Positions 6,917-8,357 of a DNA stretch of 8,357 nt are shown here, one piece after another; within the stretch, counting starts at the first letter, position 1, and each line of letters opens with the position of its first letter. Made by a program: the position numbers and the translations under genes. The notes beneath the pieces were generated by a model. That model was not told the DNA's origin. It ran no database searches and saw nothing but the letters and a program-made list of their open reading frames with translations. Source of the DNA: Rhodospirillales bacterium (GTDB lineage: Bacteria > Pseudomonadota > Alphaproteobacteria > Reyranellales > Reyranellaceae); NCBI GenBank assembly GCA_013205335.1, contig JABMNB010000638.1, positions 1 through 8,357 on the forward strand. The letters run 5' to 3'.

Positions 6917-7006
6917 TTTACATGGCCCTGTTGACTTCAGTGTAGGTGAGAATTGCCCCTGCGCAACGGGACAAATCCCACCGTCCCCTGTCTTTTTCTC
7001 TCGGCA

Positions 7007-8044
7007 TCAACGGATGGGCGGGGCGTATTGCAGGCCACCCTGGGTCCACAGCGCGTTCTGGCCACGCGGGATCTTCAGCGGCGAGCCCATGCCGACATTG
7101 CGGTCGAATATCTCGCCGTAGTTCCCGACCTGCTTGACGATGCTGTAGACCCACTTTTCGTCGACCCCGAGGGCCTTGCCCATGCCGGGCGTGACGCCGA
7201 GGATGCGCTTGATCGCGGGATTGTCGCTCTTCAGCATCTCGTCGACGTTCTTGGACGTGATGCCGTATTCCTCGGCCTCGATCGTGGCGAAGAGCGCCCA
7301 GCGCACGATGTCGGCGAACTGATTGTCGCCATGGCGCACCACCGGGCCGAGCGGCTCCTTCGAGATGATGTCCGGCAGGATGACGTAGTCGTCGAACGTC
7401 TGCGGCGGCGGCACGTTGGCGGCGCGCGTCGCGGCGAGGCTCGACGCATCGGTGGTGTAGACGTCGCAGCGGCCGGAAAAGAAGGCCGAGCGGATCTCGT
7501 CGACCTTCTCGATGACGACCGGTTTGAAGGTCATCTTGTTGGCGCGGAAATAGTCGGCGAGGTTGAGCTCGGTGGTGGTGCCGGGGGCCACGCAGACGGT
7601 GGCGCCGCCCAAATCCTTGGCGCTCTTCACGCCGAGCTTCTTCGGGACGAGGAAACCCTGGCCGTCATAGTAGTAGACGCCGGTGAAATCGAGCCCGAGC
7701 GCCGTGTCGCGCGTCAGCGTGTAGGTGGCGTTGCCCATAACCATGTCGACTTCGCTCGACTGCAGCGCCGTGAAGCGCTGCTGGGAGGTGAGGGGGACGT
7801 ATCTCACCTTCTCCGAATCGCCGAAGATCGCGGCCGCGACGGCGCGGCAGACGTCGACCGAGAGACCCTTCCACTTGCCCTGGCTGTCGGCCAGCATGAA
7901 GCCCGCCGTGCCGATGCCGACCCCGCAATTCAGCATGCCGCGCGCCCTGACGGCGTCCAGGTCCCTGCCCGCGTGAGCTGTCCCGGCAACTCCCAACACA
8001 GCCACTGCGAGACTGGCCGCTGCGGCCACCATCCTGTTGCGCAT
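7007..8044 (-). CDS. aapJ: general L-amino-acid ABC transporter, periplasmic binding protein
   Basis: A 345-residue solute-binding protein of family 3, the expected length for AapJ/BztA. Residues 1-25 form a Sec signal peptide (MRNR, hydrophobic core, cleavage after GTAHA), so the mature protein is periplasmic. It then shows CGVGIGTAGFM at 40-50, WKGLSVDVCRAVAAAIFGD at 58-76, TSQQRFTALQSSEVDMV at 86-102, TLTRDTALGLDFTGVYYYDG at 109-128, and ITSKNVDEM plus LGVDEKWVY near the end. Arg113 and Asp199 (TTDASS) are in the places where this family contacts the amino-acid backbone. It captures L-amino acids and delivers them to AapQ-AapM. The ATG at 8044 is chosen because it begins a signal peptide and follows AAGGGGAG; the open frame upstream runs through a terminator and the neighbouring gene, so longer starts are rejected. 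It is a near-duplicate of the partial gene at 8190. Confidence 0.95.
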   Translation of the reverse strand: MRNRMVAAAASLAVAVLGVAGTAHAGRDLDAVRARGMLNCGVGIGTAGFMLADSQGKWKGLSVDVCRAVAAAIFGDSEKVRYVPLTSQQRFTALQSSEVDMVMGNATYTLTRDTALGLDFTGVYYYDGQGFLVPKKLGVKSAKDLGGATVCVAPGTTTELNLADYFRANKMTFKPVVIEKVDEIRSAFFSGRCDVYTTDASSLAATRAANVPPPQTFDDYVILPDIISKEPLGPVVRHGDNQFADIVRWALFATIEAEEYGITSKNVDEMLKSDNPAIKRILGVTPGMGKALGVDEKWVYSIVKQVGNYGEIFDRNVGMGSPLKIPRGQNALWTQGGLQYAPPIR

Positions 8045-8131
8045 TTCATCTCCCCTTATTCTTGGATTCACAGCATGCCGCCTTCTTCCGGGGGCTTGCA
8101 AGCCGCAGGCCAAAAGGCGGGCGGGTCGTTC
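8045..8131 (-). promoter_or_regulatory. upstream region of aapJ, probable promoter location
   Basis: This segment separates the terminator of the upstream aapJ-like gene from the aapJ start. If that terminator works, most transcription of the aapJQMP operon must begin here. It holds the ribosome site at 8050-8057 and a perfect palindrome GCTTGCAAGC at 8094-8103. On the minus strand TTGCAA followed 18 bases later by CATGCT is a weak match to a sigma-70 promoter. I cannot point to a convincing -35/-10 pair. The palindrome is a candidate operator only by position. Confidence 0.3.
8050..8057 (-). promoter_or_regulatory. ribosome binding site of aapJ
   Basis: The minus strand reads AAGGGGAG five bases before the ATG at 8044. 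This strong Shine-Dalgarno sequence fixes the start of aapJ and excludes the longer in-frame reading that begins near 8299. Confidence 0.75.
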
Positions 8132-8164
8132 AAATGAAAACCGCCGCCCTTTCGGGCGGCGGTT
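8132..8164 (-). terminator. intrinsic terminator of the upstream aapJ-like gene
   Basis: The minus strand reads a perfect 9-base-pair GC stem, CCGCCGCCC (8162-8154) and GGGCGGCGG (8149-8141), closed by a GAAA tetraloop at 8153-8150 and extendable by two A-T pairs. It is followed by TTTTCATTT. It lies about 25 bases after the TAA of the partial gene at 8190, which is ideal spacing. A stable stem, a GNRA-type loop and a T-rich tail make it the clearest regulatory element in the window. It should uncouple the two aapJ copies transcriptionally, with read-through possible because the T-run is interrupted. Confidence 0.85.
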
Positions 8165-8189
8165 GGTCGTGCTGAGTGGTATCCGCAAC

Positions 8190-8357
8190 TTAGCGGATCG
8201 GCGGGGCGTACTGCAGGCCACCCTGGGTCCACAGCGCGTTCTGGCCGCGGGCGATCTTGAGAGGCGAGCCCATGCCGACCGTCCGGTCGAAGACCTCACC
8301 GTAGTTACCCACCTGCTTGACGATGTTGTAGACCCACTTTTCGTCGACCCCGAGGGC
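8190..8357 (-). CDS. second AapJ-like amino-acid binding protein, C-terminal part (cut by window edge)
   Basis: The minus strand from the window edge to TAA at 8192-8190 encodes 55 residues beginning ALGVDEKWVY and ending LQYAPPIR. They match the last 55 residues of the aapJ product at 7007-8044, with four differences that I count by hand: Asn for Ser, Val for Ile, Thr for Asn and Ala for Pro. About 18 of 168 bases differ, mostly at silent positions, so the copies have diverged under selection on the protein rather than being very recent. No stop or frameshift breaks the visible part. Most of the gene lies outside the window, so it may be a full second binding protein or a truncated remnant. 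Its own terminator follows, so it is probably the last gene of its transcript. Confidence 0.85.
   Translation of the reverse strand, partial: ALGVDEKWVYNIVKQVGNYGEVFDRTVGMGSPLKIARGQNALWTQGGLQYAPPIR

Noticed and set aside
6953..8137. 394-residue plus-strand frame antisense to aapJ
   Set aside because: It has no family resemblance and is rich in Asp, Arg and Val repeats typical of the complement of a high-GC gene.
8045..8299. Longer N-terminus of aapJ starting near 8299
   Set aside because: It would read through the terminator stem and the end of the neighbouring gene, and would bury the signal peptide in the middle of the protein. The ribosome site at 8050-8057 supports the start at 8044.
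1..8357. CRISPR array, insertion sequence, integrase, toxin-antitoxin or defence genes
   Set aside because: No regularly spaced repeats, transposase or nuclease motifs, or terminal inverted repeats were seen. All space is taken by metabolic and transport genes in tight operons.

Overview
The window comes from a high-GC (mid-60s percent by eye) Gram-negative bacterium, most likely an alphaproteobacterium. The Aap/Bzt-type amino-acid ABC transporter in the order binding protein, permease Q, permease M, ATPase is typical of Rhizobiales, Rhodospirillales and relatives. The organism cannot be named from this sequence alone.

Left half (1-3573, plus strand). The window opens inside the last 49 codons of a probable dihydroneopterin aldolase (folB). 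Twelve bases later starts a run of four tightly packed genes: two paralogous EamA/DMT-family transporters joined by a GTGA stop/start overlap, then, after 11 bases, a cupin-type nucleotide-sugar 3,4-ketoisomerase (FdtA/QdtA family), then, by an ATGA overlap, a DegT-family sugar aminotransferase (FdtB/QdtB family). The two enzymes perform consecutive steps: dTDP-4-keto-6-deoxyglucose is isomerised to the 3-keto sugar, which is aminated at C3. That gives a 3-amino-3,6-dideoxyhexose for surface glycans. The dTDP-glucose-forming enzymes, the N-acyltransferase and the glycosyltransferase are not in the window.

Right half (3611-8357, minus strand, convergent with the left half). Reading leftward there is a complete general L-amino-acid ABC transporter: periplasmic binding protein (aapJ), two permeases (aapQ, aapM) and ATPase (aapP). 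aapQ, aapM and aapP are spaced 2 and 21 bases apart. aapJ is separated from aapQ by 130 bases that contain a GC-rich inverted repeat. Upstream of aapJ lie a clear intrinsic terminator and the 3' end of a second, nearly identical aapJ-like gene cut by the window edge, so the binding-protein gene is at least partly duplicated in tandem.

The individual families are all known. The points most worth following are the coupling of a paralogous DMT transporter pair to amino-deoxysugar genes, which could be an export or flipping module, and the tandem aapJ copies separated by a terminator. I saw no rRNA, tRNA, CRISPR array, insertion sequence or phage gene.
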